The notes below the pieces were generated by a model. That model was not told where the DNA came from. It saw only the letters and a list, made by a program, of their open reading frames with translations, and searched no databases. 5,309 nucleotides of DNA, taken from the NCBI GenBank assembly GCA_012798935.1, contig JAAZMG010000021.1, positions 1 to 5,309 of the forward strand. Direction: 5' to 3'. This stretch comes from Tissierellia bacterium. Lineage in GTDB: Bacteria; Bacillota; Clostridia; Tissierellales; Tepidimicrobiaceae. Numbering within the stretch: position 1 is the first letter of the stretch; every line of letters begins with the position of its first letter. Below, in pieces: positions 4,829-5,309 of the stretch. The position numbers and the translations under genes were made by a program.

Positions 4829-5309
4829 ATGTTTAGAAAAGATTCAAAGATGGCAATTATTTTAATAATGATTCTTAGTATTACAATTATATTTACAGCT
4901 TGTACAAAACCTAAACAAGAACAAGCTGAAGATGCAAAGAAGGATGTTGAAAAGGTAGAGGATAAACCTACTACACAGCCTGATAGGCTTAGAATAGGAT
5001 ATTTAACTATGCCTGGAAATGTCCTTTATTTTATTGCTAATGAAAAAGGATATTTTACTGATGAAAATTTAGATGTAGAGATGTATATGTTTAAAAGTGG
5101 AAGTGAGGGAATAAGTGCTCTAATATCCGACAAAATTGATACTGGGTGTTTTGGGACTGGCGCTGAATTATCACTTCTTGCTAAGGAAGCGGAAATTTCA
5201 ATATTTGGTGGTCAGATGAGCCAAGGCAGTGGAATAATAACAAAACCAGATAGGGTAGATGAGTTTAAGGATTTTAAAAACTATAAAGGAAAAACTCTTG
5301 GTTTAGTAA
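4829..5309 (+). CDS. NMT1/THI5/SsuA-like ABC-transporter substrate-binding lipoprotein (3' end outside window)
   Basis: The first 160 codons are present. Residues 1-24 are a lipoprotein signal (FRKDSK, hydrophobic stretch, IFTAC lipobox, C25 lipidated). A Glu/Lys/Asp-rich linker runs to about residue 52. The binding domain then starts with RLRIGYLTMPGNVLYFIANE (53-72), followed by KGYFTDENLDVEMYMFKSG, GISALISDKIDTGCFGTGAE and YKGKTLGLV, the usual opening of periplasmic-binding proteins for aliphatic sulfonates, thiamine precursors, nitrate or similar small ligands. It would be tethered outside the membrane and pass ligand to a permease/ATPase pair expected downstream. The ATG has AGGGGAG 5 bases upstream. 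The ligand cannot be deduced. The adjacent prd remnants do not show that it carries proline or ornithine, since proline binders usually belong to another fold family (OpuAC/ProX). Confidence 0.88.
   Translation, partial: MFRKDSKMAIILIMILSITIIFTACTKPKQEQAEDAKKDVEKVEDKPTTQPDRLRIGYLTMPGNVLYFIANEKGYFTDENLDVEMYMFKSGSEGISALISDKIDTGCFGTGAELSLLAKEAEISIFGGQMSQGSGIITKPDRVDEFKDFKNYKGKTLGLV

Noticed and set aside
1..5309. CRISPR array, tRNA or rRNA gene, transposon ends
   Set aside because: No spaced direct repeats, cloverleaf-type sequence, rRNA segments, transposase motifs or terminal inverted repeats were seen on either strand.

Overview
The window looks like chromosomal DNA from a low-GC, endospore-forming Clostridia-type bacterium. 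The evidence is the strong A/T bias, AGGAGG-like ribosome binding sites, a T-box riboswitch, a GerMN-domain lipoprotein, and remnants of the Stickland (amino-acid fermenting) D-proline reductase locus. The species cannot be named from this sequence.

Layout: (1) Positions 1-971, minus strand, hold most of a TIGR00300 / LOR-SDH family gene, the family that includes archaeal and AgrE-type ornithine cyclodeaminases. It starts at TTG behind a strong Shine-Dalgarno. (2) Positions 999-1282, minus strand, hold its control region: a consensus sigma-A promoter, a full T-box leader with a specifier that reads best as CCC (proline), and a transcription terminator. (3) From 1398 to 3301 on the plus strand lie a HAD-IB phosphatase and a GerMN-domain lipoprotein, each with its own candidate promoter, closed by a perfect 34-bp palindromic terminator. 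(4) Positions 3356-3597, minus strand, hold a small Lys/Asn/Asp-rich reading frame. It has a good ribosome binding site but no start codon near it and one in-frame TAG, so it looks degraded. (5) Positions 3600-4602 are a decayed region: a 29-codon ORF, an imperfect 36-bp inverted repeat, several GACTA(AT) motifs, a good sigma-54 (-24/-12) promoter match, and then remnants of prdC (internal deletion plus a 1-base frameshift) and of a prdA/prdD-type proline reductase gene. (6) From 4829 to the window end is the 5' part of a lipoprotein gene for an NMT1/THI5/SsuA-like ABC-transporter substrate-binding protein.

The most coherent theme is proline. Ornithine cyclodeaminase makes proline from ornithine, the T-box appears to sense uncharged tRNA-Pro, and the remnants come from genes that use proline as a Stickland electron acceptor, which in known organisms are controlled by the sigma-54 activator PrdR. 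The inferred history is that the lineage carried a prd locus here (or a second copy of it) that was lost by deletion, while a proline-responsive biosynthetic gene remained nearby. Family names come from recognising motifs by eye; no database search was possible.
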